64,000 nt of DNA from Sediminibacterium ginsengisoli (GTDB taxonomy: Bacteria > Bacteroidota > Bacteroidia > Chitinophagales > Chitinophagaceae): assembly GCA_945865545.1 (NCBI GenBank), contig CAMBEQ010000004.1:27517-91516 (forward strand). The letters are read 5' to 3'. The notes under the pieces are model-generated. The model ran no database searches. It had not been told where the DNA came from and worked only from the letters and a program-made list of their open reading frames with translations. The translations under genes were made by a program, and so were the position numbers. Positions within the stretch are counted from its first letter, which is position 1; every line of letters begins with the position of its first letter. Positions 24,501 to 33,011 of the stretch are shown one piece after another.

Positions 24501-24617
24501 AAAAAGTCCTTAATAAAAATTTAAGGACTTTTTAGTTTCTTCTCTTATGATTTTTTCAAGACCCCCCATAAACGAGGGTCTTGTTTTAAAGTCCTTAATA
24601 AAAATTTAAGGACTTTT
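24501..24617 (+). terminator. three stacked terminator-like hairpins, outer two duplicated
   Basis: Hairpin 1 pairs AAAAAGTCCTTA (24501-24512) with TAAGGACTTTTT (24522-24533). Hairpin 2 pairs CAAGACCC (24557-24564) with GGGTCTTG (24576-24583). Hairpin 3 (24588-24617) repeats hairpin 1 and the bases after it (TTTTTAGTTTCTTCT) almost exactly. They follow the CarB-half stop codon; the remaining bases to 24757 hold no gene. Confidence 0.75.
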
Positions 24618-24757
24618 TAGTTTCTTCTTTTGTAATGATTTAAAATCAATGAGTAGTGTAATTTTTAAGGGTTTGAAAGAAATATAATTTTGAGTGAGCC
24701 TTTTATTGGCGAATCGAAAAATTAATATTTTTTCTACCCCTTAAAACTAAAATACTA

Positions 24758-26131
24758 CTAAGGATTCACACCATACTGATCTACTAAATAAATAATAGCA
24801 GCCATATTAGCAGCCCCTAAAAGTAATTCACGCTTATTTACATTTTCAAACACATCTGTTGTAGCATGATGTAAATCAAAGTAACGTTGACTATCTGGCA
24901 CTAGTCCTGATAAGACAATATTTTTATCTACCGATTTCAATGGACCAATATCGGCACCGCCTCCACCAGCAGTGACTTCTGTGCCATAAGGTTTTAAGAA
25001 GCTAGACCATGTTTGAAATTTTTTGAATTGTTCTGGACTACAAGTAATACCAATAGATCTTGGTGTAAATCCACCTGCATCACTTTCTATTGCAAAAATA
25101 TGTTTCTCCTTATTCAACTTTGCTAATTCAGCATACTTCGCACCTCCTTTTCCACCATTCTCTTCATTCGCAAACAATACAAAATGAATGGTATGTTTGG
25201 GTTGATAATTTAATGCTTTCATAGTTCTTAATAATTCCATGGTTTGAACAATACCTGCACCATCATCGTGTGCTCCTTCATTAACATCCCAACTATCTAA
25301 GTGACCACCAATAGTAATAATTTCATCAGGAAATTCAGTTCCTTTTAATTCTGCCACTACATTATTCTCATCAGCATCGGGCAAGAAGAAACCATAGGTT
25401 TGCATTTGAACACGAATTTTTGAAGTTTTGGCAGCTTCCCAAAGTGCTTTTGCATCATTAGGACCTAAAGCCACAGCAGGTATCTTAGGAAAAGACTCAT
25501 CATAACGCATGCCGCCAGTATGTGGTTCATTATCTGGTGCAGTACTTAATGAATGAATCATCACCCCCACTGCACCATATTTAGCGGCACGACTAGCTCC
25601 TGAACTTCGATATATTCCAGTTTCACCATAAGCCATAAAAGTTTGGATACGTGTTGGATTGAATTGACTATTGTAATAAACTATTTTTCCTTTTACTTCC
25701 TCTTTTCTTTTTTCCAATTCATCAAAATTAGACACTGCTAATAGTTCGGCTTCTATTAAACCATTACTTCCTAATGAATTCCCTAGCGCTAAAGCAGCTA
25801 ATGGTTTATTTTGTGCTTTACCATTAACGCTTGTAATGGCTGCAAAATCTTTTCCGCCTCTCTGCCAATTGGGCGTTTTACAGGGTTGCATAAAAACTTG
25901 ATCGGGATGATAGGCTTCCATATTTCTTTTCCCCCAAATGGCTGCATTTTGTTGTTGTGGGGAGCCTGCTAAACGACCTCCAATATTTTTAGTAAGCTCT
26001 CTTAATAAATCGTAAGCTTTACCATTGGTCATTATTTCATCGACCATTTTTTTTATATTAATACTGTCTTGATTCACTTGGGCTTGCGCTATAATAGGCA
26101 AACAAAAAACAAACAAAAGAAGCTTACGCAT
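24758..26131 (-). CDS. secreted M28-family aminopeptidase/carboxypeptidase Q-like
   Basis: About 457 residues starting at MRKLLLFVFCLPIIAQAQ, a clear signal peptide; a start at 26152 would add seven residues before it. The zinc peptidase core shows GGHLDSWDVNEGAHDDGAG (metal His and Asp) and FANEENGGKG (catalytic and metal Glu), later metal ligands in ESDAGG and DLHHATTD. A PA-like insert lies between the signal peptide and the core. It probably trims peptides in the periplasm or outside the cell. It is transcribed alone, divergent from bshA. Confidence 0.9.
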   Translation of the reverse strand: MRKLLLFVFCLPIIAQAQVNQDSINIKKMVDEIMTNGKAYDLLRELTKNIGGRLAGSPQQQNAAIWGKRNMEAYHPDQVFMQPCKTPNWQRGGKDFAAITSVNGKAQNKPLAALALGNSLGSNGLIEAELLAVSNFDELEKRKEEVKGKIVYYNSQFNPTRIQTFMAYGETGIYRSSGASRAAKYGAVGVMIHSLSTAPDNEPHTGGMRYDESFPKIPAVALGPNDAKALWEAAKTSKIRVQMQTYGFFLPDADENNVVAELKGTEFPDEIITIGGHLDSWDVNEGAHDDGAGIVQTMELLRTMKALNYQPKHTIHFVLFANEENGGKGGAKYAELAKLNKEKHIFAIESDAGGFTPRSIGITCSPEQFKKFQTWSSFLKPYGTEVTAGGGGADIGPLKSVDKNIVLSGLVPDSQRYFDLHHATTDVFENVNKRELLLGAANMAAIIYLVDQYGVNP

Positions 26132-26220
26132 AGGTATAAATTTAATGTTCAAATAATTCCTAAATATAATTAAACTTTATCAAAGATTTAGTTGTTAATT
26201 GCATATACAATAGCACAAAA

Positions 26221-27357
26221 ATGAAGATCGGAATTGTTTGCTACCCCACTTTCGGAGGTAGCGGGGTTTTAGCAACAGAATTAGGTAAGGCATTGGCAGA
26301 AAAAGGCCATGAAATTCACTTTATTACCTACCAACAACCAGTGAGACTGAATGGTTTTCATGCCAATATATTTTACCACGAAGTAAGGGTGCCTACCTAT
26401 CCATTGTTTGATTATCCTCCTTACGAATTGGCTTTAGCAAGTACGATGGTGGATGTAATTTTAAACCATGATTTAGATTTAATTCATGCGCACTATGCCA
26501 TCCCGCATGCATCTGCTGCCTATACCGCCAAGCAAATTGTGAAACAAAAAACGGGTCGTATTGTTCCTGTTATCACCACCTTACATGGCACGGATATTAC
26601 TTTAGTAGGTCGTGATAAAACCTATGAACCCGTTGTTACTTTTTCTATTAACGAAAGTGATAGCATCACCGCCGTATCAGATAATTTAAGAGCTGAAACT
26701 TTTAAGCATTTCGATATAAAGAAAGAAATTGAAGTCATTCACAATTTTGTTGATGTGCACCGTTATAATAAAAAACCTGTAGCTGCTTTTAGACAAGTGA
26801 TTGCTCCTAATAATGAAAAAATAATTATACACGCTTCTAACTTTAGAAAAATTAAGCGTATCGATAATGTGATGGAGATTTTTAAAAATATTCATGCTGC
26901 CTTACCTGCCAAATTATTAATGGTGGGTGACGGCCCAGAACGTCCAATAGCAGAAGACCTTACTAGACAATATGGATTAGAAGCTGACATTCGTTTTTTA
27001 GGTAAGCAAGAACAAATGGAAGAAATATTAGCAGTTAGTGATGTGTTTTTATTGCCTTCTGAATATGAAAGTTTTGGATTGGCTGCTTTAGAAGCCATGG
27101 CAGCAAGCACTGTCGTGATTAGTTCTGATGCAGGCGGATTGAATGAAATAAATATTAATGGAGTAACGGGATATACTTCACCCGTTGGCGATGTGGCAGA
27201 AATGAGCAAAAATGCCATTGAATTATTACAAGATGAGGCCAAATTAAAAGCCTTTAAGCATAATGCTTTAAAAGAAGCCAAGCTTTTTGATATTCACCAT
27301 ATCATTCCTAAATATGAAGCTTTGTATAGAAAATTTTGCAGAACAGGGGATTGCTAA
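26221..27357 (+). CDS. bshA: N-acetyl-alpha-D-glucosaminyl L-malate synthase
   Basis: GT4-family glycosyltransferase for the first step of bacillithiol-type thiol synthesis, joining GlcNAc from UDP-GlcNAc to L-malate. The 378-residue protein matches BshA by the N-terminal GIVCYPTFGGSGVLATELG, the YPLFDYPPYELALAS segment, HAHYAIPHASAAYTAKQ, TTLHGTDITLVG, and the C-terminal LLPSEYESFGLAALEAMA. The later-step genes bshB and bshC are not nearby. It converges on the aminotransferase gene with a gap of 10 bases. Confidence 0.93.
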   Translation: MKIGIVCYPTFGGSGVLATELGKALAEKGHEIHFITYQQPVRLNGFHANIFYHEVRVPTYPLFDYPPYELALASTMVDVILNHDLDLIHAHYAIPHASAAYTAKQIVKQKTGRIVPVITTLHGTDITLVGRDKTYEPVVTFSINESDSITAVSDNLRAETFKHFDIKKEIEVIHNFVDVHRYNKKPVAAFRQVIAPNNEKIIIHASNFRKIKRIDNVMEIFKNIHAALPAKLLMVGDGPERPIAEDLTRQYGLEADIRFLGKQEQMEEILAVSDVFLLPSEYESFGLAALEAMAASTVVISSDAGGLNEININGVTGYTSPVGDVAEMSKNAIELLQDEAKLKAFKHNALKEAKLFDIHHIIPKYEALYRKFCRTGDC

Positions 27358-27367
27358 ATCCTTCGCA

Positions 27368-28561
27368 TTAAACTACCTGATCAATACTTTCTTTAATTTT
27401 TACAATCGCGGCTGAAAGTTCCGCAGCAGTAATACATAAAGGTGGTGCAATACGAATCCGATCTTCTGCAAATAAAAACCAATCGGTGATAATTCCATTT
27501 ACAACACAAGTAGCGGCAATTTTTTTTGCGATGTCTTCACTTTTAAATTGTAGCGACATCCACAATCCTTTATAGCTTCGATGTATAATAGCAGGATGTA
27601 CCATTTCATTGATTAAAATAGTTTCCTTGGCAGCTACCCCTTCTATCCAACCAGACTTTTGTAAAACTTTTAATGCCGCATCACCTGCTGCACAACAAAC
27701 TGGATTGCCTCCAAAAGTAGTAATATGGCCAAGCACCGGGCTTTCGGTAAGTAGGGCCATCATTTTAGGATGGGAGATAAAAGCACCCAATGGCAATCCA
27801 CCCCCTAATGCTTTTCCTACCAATAAGATATCAGGAATAATTCCATATTGTTCAAAAACAAATAAAGAACCTGTACGGCCAAAGCCAGATTGTATTTCAT
27901 CAAAAATTAAAAGCGCGCAATGTTGTTTACATTTTTCTGCAATAGCCGCCAACCATTCTTTGGAAGCCGGTGTAATACCCGATTCTGCTTGCACTGGTTC
28001 AACAATAACACAGGCTACTGAGCTATCTATTTGTTCAAGGTCTTCAATATTATTATAGCTTAATTGAAGGGTATCGGGCAACAAAGGTCTAAATGAATTT
28101 TTAAAATATTCATCTCCCATTACACTCAAAGCGCCTTGCGTGCTCCCATGATAGCCGCCTGTAAAAGAAATTATTTTTGATCTTTTAGTAACGCGCTTGG
28201 CTAATTTCATCGCACCTTCCGTGGCTTCTGCGCCACTACTCGTAAAATAAACCGATTGTAAATTTTCTGGCAACAAACTCGTTAACGCTTTTGCATATTG
28301 TACCTGTGGTGCTTGAATGAATTCTCCATACACAATGACGTGCATGTATTTTGAGGTTTGCTCTTGTATGGCTTTGATCACATCGGGGTGGCTATGCCCA
28401 ATATTGCAAACACTGAAACCAGCGATCATATCAACAAATGATTTTCCCTGCACATCCTTAATATAGATGCCTTCGGCAGAAGCTACTTCAATACCAATAG
28501 GCTTAGTAGATGTTTGTGCTAAATGCTGAAAAAAAAGTTGTCTATTATTAATACTGGACAT
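27368..28561 (-). CDS. class III PLP-dependent aminotransferase (ornithine/acetylornithine type)
   Basis: About 398 residues from the ATG at 28561 (MSSINNRQLFF); a longer form from 28615 would overlap the divergent gene. Seen: VYFTSSGAEATEGAMKLAKR (PLP phosphate site), FTGGYHGSTQGALS, LIFDEIQSGFGRTG and the Schiff-base region LLVGKALGGGLPLGAF. The family contains ornithine, acetylornithine and other omega-aminotransferases; the sequence alone does not settle the substrate, and no arginine genes are adjacent. Confidence 0.88.
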   Translation of the reverse strand: MSSINNRQLFFQHLAQTSTKPIGIEVASAEGIYIKDVQGKSFVDMIAGFSVCNIGHSHPDVIKAIQEQTSKYMHVIVYGEFIQAPQVQYAKALTSLLPENLQSVYFTSSGAEATEGAMKLAKRVTKRSKIISFTGGYHGSTQGALSVMGDEYFKNSFRPLLPDTLQLSYNNIEDLEQIDSSVACVIVEPVQAESGITPASKEWLAAIAEKCKQHCALLIFDEIQSGFGRTGSLFVFEQYGIIPDILLVGKALGGGLPLGAFISHPKMMALLTESPVLGHITTFGGNPVCCAAGDAALKVLQKSGWIEGVAAKETILINEMVHPAIIHRSYKGLWMSLQFKSEDIAKKIAATCVVNGIITDWFLFAEDRIRIAPPLCITAAELSAAIVKIKESIDQVV

Positions 28562-28598
28562 AATAACTATTAAATTGCAGTACAAAAGTCGCATTTTT

Positions 28599-29132
28599 AT
28601 GGCAACCATACTCACAGTTCAAGGGAAAGATCCTCAATTTGGTGAAAATTGTTTTATAGCCCCCAACGCTACCATCGCAGGGGACGTTACCATTGGCAAC
28701 GATTGCTCTATCTGGTTTAATGCCGTGCTTAGAGGCGATGTACACTATATAAAAATGGGTAATAAAGTAAATGTGCAGGATGGTGCCGTGATTCATTGTA
28801 CCTATTTAAAACATCCTACCAATATAGGCAATAATGTTTCCATTGGTCATAATGCCCTGGTGCATGGTTGTACGATTCATGATAATGTATTAATTGGTAT
28901 GGGAAGTATTGTGATGGATGGATGTGTAGTGCATTCACATTCCATTATTGCAGCAGGTGCGGTAGTTTTAGAAGGAACCATTGTAGAAGAAGGAAGTATT
29001 TATGCAGGCGTGCCGGCTAAAAAAGTAAAAACAGTTTCAGAAGCCATGATCACTGGTGAGATTAATAGAATCGCGGACAACTATGTGAAATATGCAAGTT
29101 GGTTTGATGCGTATAATGATGCGAAGAAATAA
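28599..29132 (+). CDS. gamma-carbonic anhydrase-like left-handed beta-helix protein
   Basis: About 177 residues from MATILTVQGKD; an upstream ATG at 28575 adds eight residues. It shows hexapeptide-repeat rungs (ATIAGDVTIGNDCSIWFNAVLRGDV) with the metal-site histidines in VIHCTYLKH and SIGHNALVHGCTIHD, typical of YrdA/CaiE-type gamma carbonic anhydrases. The reaction may be CO2 hydration or an acyl-related function. It is divergent from the aminotransferase (37 bases) and its stop lies 1 base from that of rsgA. Confidence 0.88.
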   Translation: MATILTVQGKDPQFGENCFIAPNATIAGDVTIGNDCSIWFNAVLRGDVHYIKMGNKVNVQDGAVIHCTYLKHPTNIGNNVSIGHNALVHGCTIHDNVLIGMGSIVMDGCVVHSHSIIAAGAVVLEGTIVEEGSIYAGVPAKKVKTVSEAMITGEINRIADNYVKYASWFDAYNDAKK

Positions 29133-29133
29133 A

Positions 29134-30060
29134 TTAATATTTCGGTCCTTCTATCCCATGCCATAAATCTACATAGCTATAAAAACGTGCTTCGGTAATG
29201 ATTCCTTTTTCTACTGCTGCTTTTACCGCACAGCCTGGCTCATTAATATGTTGGCAATTATTAAATTGACAACCATTCATTTTAGCGCGCATCTCAGGAA
29301 AATATTGCGCCAATTCTTCTTTTTCTAAATTCACCAATCCCAATTCTCTCATACCTGGTGTGTCAATCACCGAACCACCTTCAGGTAAATCATACATTTG
29401 TGCAAAGGTGGTCGTATGCAATCCCTTTCCACTCCAATCACTCACTTCCTGTGTGCTTAAATCTAAATGAGGAAATAAATAATTTATAAGAGATGATTTT
29501 CCCACTCCACTATGTCCACTAATTAATGTTGTTTTATTTTTGAGTAATTTTTGCACCACATCCAAACCTTCCTTTTTTTCTACACTTATTAAATAAACTT
29601 GATAACCAACAGCTTCATACATTGATTTCATGGTTTCGTAAGACTTCATTTCTTTCGCACCATAGATATCGGACTTATTAAAAACAATGATGGCCGGAAT
29701 ATGAAATGCTTCACAGGAAACTAAAAAACGATCTATAAAACCCTGCGATGTTTTAGGCGATTTTAATGTACCCAATAAAATAGACTGATCTAAATTAGAT
29801 GCTATTATATGTTGTTGTCTTTTATTGTGCGGAGATTGCCTAGCCACATAATTATTTCGGTCTAAAATAGTATTAATCATGACCGTCCCCCGCTCCTCAT
29901 CTTCCAGCTCATATTCGACCCAATCTCCTACTGCAATAGGGTTGGTGGAAGTGATATTGTCTAACTTAATTACCCCCTTAATACGGGCTTGATATAACAG
30001 TCCAGCCTCGGATTTGACCGAATACCAGCTACCTGTAGACTTGTAAATACGTGCTTTCAT
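29134..30060 (-). CDS. rsgA: ribosome small-subunit biogenesis GTPase RsgA
   Basis: Circularly permuted GTPase that helps 30S maturation. The 308-residue protein has an N-terminal OB fold, then the permuted GTPase motifs in order NKSD (G4, FNKSDIYG), GHSGVGKSSLIN (G1), and DTPGMREL (G3), and a C-terminal zinc-knuckle with Cys/His (CQFNNCQHINEPGCAV). All expected elements are in place. It is divergent from menG; a near-match -7 box (TATCTTCG, 30067-30074) lies close before its start. Confidence 0.96.
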   Translation of the reverse strand: MKARIYKSTGSWYSVKSEAGLLYQARIKGVIKLDNITSTNPIAVGDWVEYELEDEERGTVMINTILDRNNYVARQSPHNKRQQHIIASNLDQSILLGTLKSPKTSQGFIDRFLVSCEAFHIPAIIVFNKSDIYGAKEMKSYETMKSMYEAVGYQVYLISVEKKEGLDVVQKLLKNKTTLISGHSGVGKSSLINYLFPHLDLSTQEVSDWSGKGLHTTTFAQMYDLPEGGSVIDTPGMRELGLVNLEKEELAQYFPEMRAKMNGCQFNNCQHINEPGCAVKAAVEKGIITEARFYSYVDLWHGIEGPKY

Positions 30061-30124
30061 GCACTACGAAGATAAAAGTATTTGTTAAGAACTACACTAT
30101 CCAAAAAAGCACCCACAAATTCAA

Positions 30125-30132
30125 TATCTTTG
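30125..30132 (+). promoter_or_regulatory. predicted -7 box of menG, leaderless spacing
   Basis: TATCTTTG is a perfect TAnnTTTG box and only 4 bases separate it from the menG ATG at 30137, so transcription would start at or very near the start codon. No good -33 element is visible. Confidence 0.55.
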
Positions 30133-30136
30133 CGCC

Positions 30137-30880
30137 ATGAGTCAATTTGCACATGATAAAGTAGTCCCTTATAGCCAAAGCAATGCCGAGAAGAAAGAGC
30201 AGGTAGCCAGCATGTTTGATTCCATTGCAAGCAGGTATGATTTTTTGAATCGTTTTTTGAGTTTAGGCATTGATCAGGGTTGGAGAAAAACAGCCATCAG
30301 TTATTTGAAAGATAAAAAAATTAACCATCTTTTAGATATTGCAACGGGCACAGCCGATATGGCCTTGATGGCTTATCGACAAATTCAACCTCTTAAAATT
30401 ACGGGTATAGATATTTCTGAAGGGATGATGCAATATGGCAGAATAAAAATTGAACAAAAAGGGCTGAGGGATACAATACAATTAAGTTTAGGGGACAGCA
30501 CCGCTATTCCATTTGAAGCAGCGCAGTTTGATGGTGCCATGGTGGCTTTTGGGGTGCGCAATTTTGCGAATTTAGAAAAAGGATTGCAAGAAATTTATCG
30601 CGTATTAATGCCAGGAAGTAAACTAGTAATATTAGAATTTTCACAGCCAACTAGTTTTTGGTTTAAACCTATTTATACTTTTTATATGAAATGGGTGACG
30701 CCAACTGTTGGAAAATTATTTTCTGGAAATAAAGCCGCCTATACATATTTAAATGAAAGTGTAATTGCTTTTCCAGAAGGAACGGCTTTTTTAACTATAT
30801 TAGAACAAGCTGGGTTTAAAAATGTTTCTCAACAAAAATTAAGTTTAGGCATATGCAGCATTTATTGCGGAAGCAAATAA
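30137..30880 (+). CDS. menG: demethylmenaquinone methyltransferase
   Basis: SAM-dependent C-methyltransferase (UbiE/MenG) finishing menaquinone, the quinone used by complex I at the left of the window. The 247-residue protein shows the UbiE signatures MFDSIASRYDFLNRFLSLGID, LLDIATGTADMAL (SAM motif I), GIDISEGMM and AFGVRNFANLEKGLQEIYRVL split over the core. Its 3' end overlaps the porT-like gene by 28 bases. Confidence 0.95.
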   Translation: MSQFAHDKVVPYSQSNAEKKEQVASMFDSIASRYDFLNRFLSLGIDQGWRKTAISYLKDKKINHLLDIATGTADMALMAYRQIQPLKITGIDISEGMMQYGRIKIEQKGLRDTIQLSLGDSTAIPFEAAQFDGAMVAFGVRNFANLEKGLQEIYRVLMPGSKLVILEFSQPTSFWFKPIYTFYMKWVTPTVGKLFSGNKAAYTYLNESVIAFPEGTAFLTILEQAGFKNVSQQKLSLGICSIYCGSK

Positions 30881-31647
30881 TTTTATTGGTATGCTTACTT
30901 AGCATTTCATTTACCTCCTTTGCACAGAGTGATGAAATATACAGGCCCTATAATGATGAAAAGCCCGTATACCTTGGATTAAATATTGGATTAACTAGTA
31001 ACTATATGAACTTCGAAAGAGGAGCCAATTTCTCCAACCCCGGTATAGATATGGCCAATTGGATTTCCCCCGTTTTTAATAAAGCATTGGTGATGGGATT
31101 AAGTGGAAACTTAAGATTAAATAGTCATTTTTTACTAAGAACCAATCCAAACATACTTATTACTGGCAATAAAGATATTTTTTACTATAAAAAAAGTAAT
31201 AATATTTTAGACACATTTAAAATGTCCACTCCGTCTACTATAATAAATATACCTATTGCTTTAAAATTAGAATCAGATCGTTACAATTTATTTAAATTGC
31301 CCAATTTTATGCGTCATTATGTTTTTGCAGGGGTAAAGTTTGATTATGATTTTTCTGCCAGTAAAGATGCTAATGGTAATAATAAGAAGAATGGAAATTT
31401 AGAAAACACTTACTCCCGATTATTAAATGCTGCAGACTATGGGTATGAGTTTGGATTAGGGGTAAGCTTTTATTTCCCTTACGCCACCATTTCACCAGAA
31501 ATAAAATTTAGCTATGGGCAGCGAGATATGATCTACTCCCGTACCTCAGCTCAAACTAAATTATTAAACGGCTTAGACAAGCTTACTTCTAATTTTGTGT
31601 ATTTTACTATTCATGTAGAAGGAGAATCATTCAATTGGAAAAACTAA
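30853..31647 (+). CDS. PorT-like outer-membrane beta-barrel protein
   Basis: A 264-residue secreted protein: signal peptide QIILLVCLLSISFTSFAQ, then beta-strand-like alternation (YLGLNIGLTSNYMNF; YVFAGVKFDYDFSA; GYEFGLGVSFYFPYATISPEI) ending SNFVYFTIHVEGE. PorT of Porphyromonas, needed for type IX secretion, has this size and form and is often found next to ubiE/menG in Bacteroidota; here the genes overlap by 28 bases. The assignment rests on shape and context. No T9SS C-terminal-domain cargo was recognised in the window. Confidence 0.72.
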   Translation: MQHLLRKQIILLVCLLSISFTSFAQSDEIYRPYNDEKPVYLGLNIGLTSNYMNFERGANFSNPGIDMANWISPVFNKALVMGLSGNLRLNSHFLLRTNPNILITGNKDIFYYKKSNNILDTFKMSTPSTIINIPIALKLESDRYNLFKLPNFMRHYVFAGVKFDYDFSASKDANGNNKKNGNLENTYSRLLNAADYGYEFGLGVSFYFPYATISPEIKFSYGQRDMIYSRTSAQTKLLNGLDKLTSNFVYFTIHVEGESFNWKN

Positions 31648-31653
31648 TGTTTT

Positions 31654-32994
31654 ATGAATACTTACATAATTAAAAATACAAGTATTGTTAATGAGGGTAA
31701 AACCACTCAGGGTGATGTGCTTATTAAAAAAGGGCGTATTGAAAAAATAGCCAGCAAAATTGATGTAAAAGAAGCTGTAACAGAAATAAATGGAGAAAAT
31801 CAGTTTTTATTACCTGGCGTCATTGACGACCAAGTACATTTTAGAGAACCAGGCTTAACCCATAAAGCCAATATTTATAGTGAGGCCAAAGCCGCTGTAG
31901 CAGGCGGTGTTACGAGTTTTATGGAAATGCCCAATACCCAACCTCCGGTTTTTACACAATCTCTATTAGAAGACAAGTATGCCATTGGCGCCAAAACTTC
32001 TTTAGCCAATTATTCATTTTATATGGGTACTTCTCAAGACAATTGGGCAGAGGTTTTAAAAACCAACGATAAAAAAAATGAAGTGTGTGGTATTAAAATA
32101 TTTATGGGCTCTTCTACCGGTAATTTATTAGTGGACAATCCGCTCGTTTTAGAAAAAATATTTGGCGGTGCTGAACTTTTAATTGCAACACACTGCGAAG
32201 AAGAAAGCCTTATAAAAAGAAACAAAGCTGCCTTGGAAGCTATTAAACCTCATTTAGAACCAGCCGACCATCCCATTATAAGAAATGAAGAAGTTTGTTT
32301 TGAATCTTCTTTTAAAGCCATTCAATTGGCTCAAAAATTTGATGCTCGTTTGCATATTTTACACATTAGCACCGCTAAAGAATTACAATTGTTTTCTAAT
32401 TTAAGGACCTTGGCGGATAAAAGAATCACCGCCGAAGTATGTGTACATCATTTACACTTTACGGCTGAAGATTATGCCACCAAAGGCAATTTAATAAAAT
32501 GCAACCCTGCTATTAAAAGTCCCGAAAATAAAGCAGCGCTTTGGGAAGGTTTATTAAATGATCAATTAGATGTGATTGCCACCGATCATGCCCCACATAC
32601 CTGGGCAGAAAAGCAAGAAGAGTATGCTCATGCTCATGCAGGCTTGCCTTTAGTACAACATCCTTTAATGTTGATGCTTAAGTATGTTAAAGAAGGTAAA
32701 ATAAGTATGGAAAAGATGGTGGAAAAAATGAGTCACGCTGTTGCCACTTGTTTTCAAATTAAAGAACGTGGTTTTATTAGAGAAGGTTACCACGCCGACC
32801 TAGTACTAGTGAAAGAACAACCTTATACCGTTAGTAAAGAGAATATTTTATACCATTGCGGTTGGAGCCCATTAGAAGGAACCACTTTCCCTTATCAAGT
32901 GAGTAGCACTTTTATAAATGGGCATCCCGTTTATCAAGAAGGCGTATTTAATGAGTCACAAAAAGGGAAACGCTTACAATTTACGAGAAGCTAA
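31654..32994 (+). CDS. pyrC: dihydroorotase
   Basis: Zinc amidohydrolase that cyclises carbamoyl aspartate in pyrimidine synthesis. The 446-residue protein has the metal motif in GVIDDQVHFREPGLTHK (DxHxR form), GGVTSFMEMPNTQP, the GSSTGNLL segment, His ligands in ATHCEEE and LHILHIST, and IATDHAPH near residue 309. It belongs to the type-III-like group close to allantoinases; pathway neighbours pyrD and a CarB half elsewhere in the window favour dihydroorotase. It lies 6 bases after the porT-like gene. Confidence 0.9.
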   Translation: MNTYIIKNTSIVNEGKTTQGDVLIKKGRIEKIASKIDVKEAVTEINGENQFLLPGVIDDQVHFREPGLTHKANIYSEAKAAVAGGVTSFMEMPNTQPPVFTQSLLEDKYAIGAKTSLANYSFYMGTSQDNWAEVLKTNDKKNEVCGIKIFMGSSTGNLLVDNPLVLEKIFGGAELLIATHCEEESLIKRNKAALEAIKPHLEPADHPIIRNEEVCFESSFKAIQLAQKFDARLHILHISTAKELQLFSNLRTLADKRITAEVCVHHLHFTAEDYATKGNLIKCNPAIKSPENKAALWEGLLNDQLDVIATDHAPHTWAEKQEEYAHAHAGLPLVQHPLMLMLKYVKEGKISMEKMVEKMSHAVATCFQIKERGFIREGYHADLVLVKEQPYTVSKENILYHCGWSPLEGTTFPYQVSSTFINGHPVYQEGVFNESQKGKRLQFTRS

Positions 32995-33011
32995 AAAGTA
33001 AATTGGGTAAA

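Noticed and set aside
24652..24759. Imperfect inverted repeat (AGTAGT...ACTACT) near the M28 gene end
   Set aside because: Many mismatches and a long loop in AT-rich DNA; it could be chance and does not add to the stacked hairpins.
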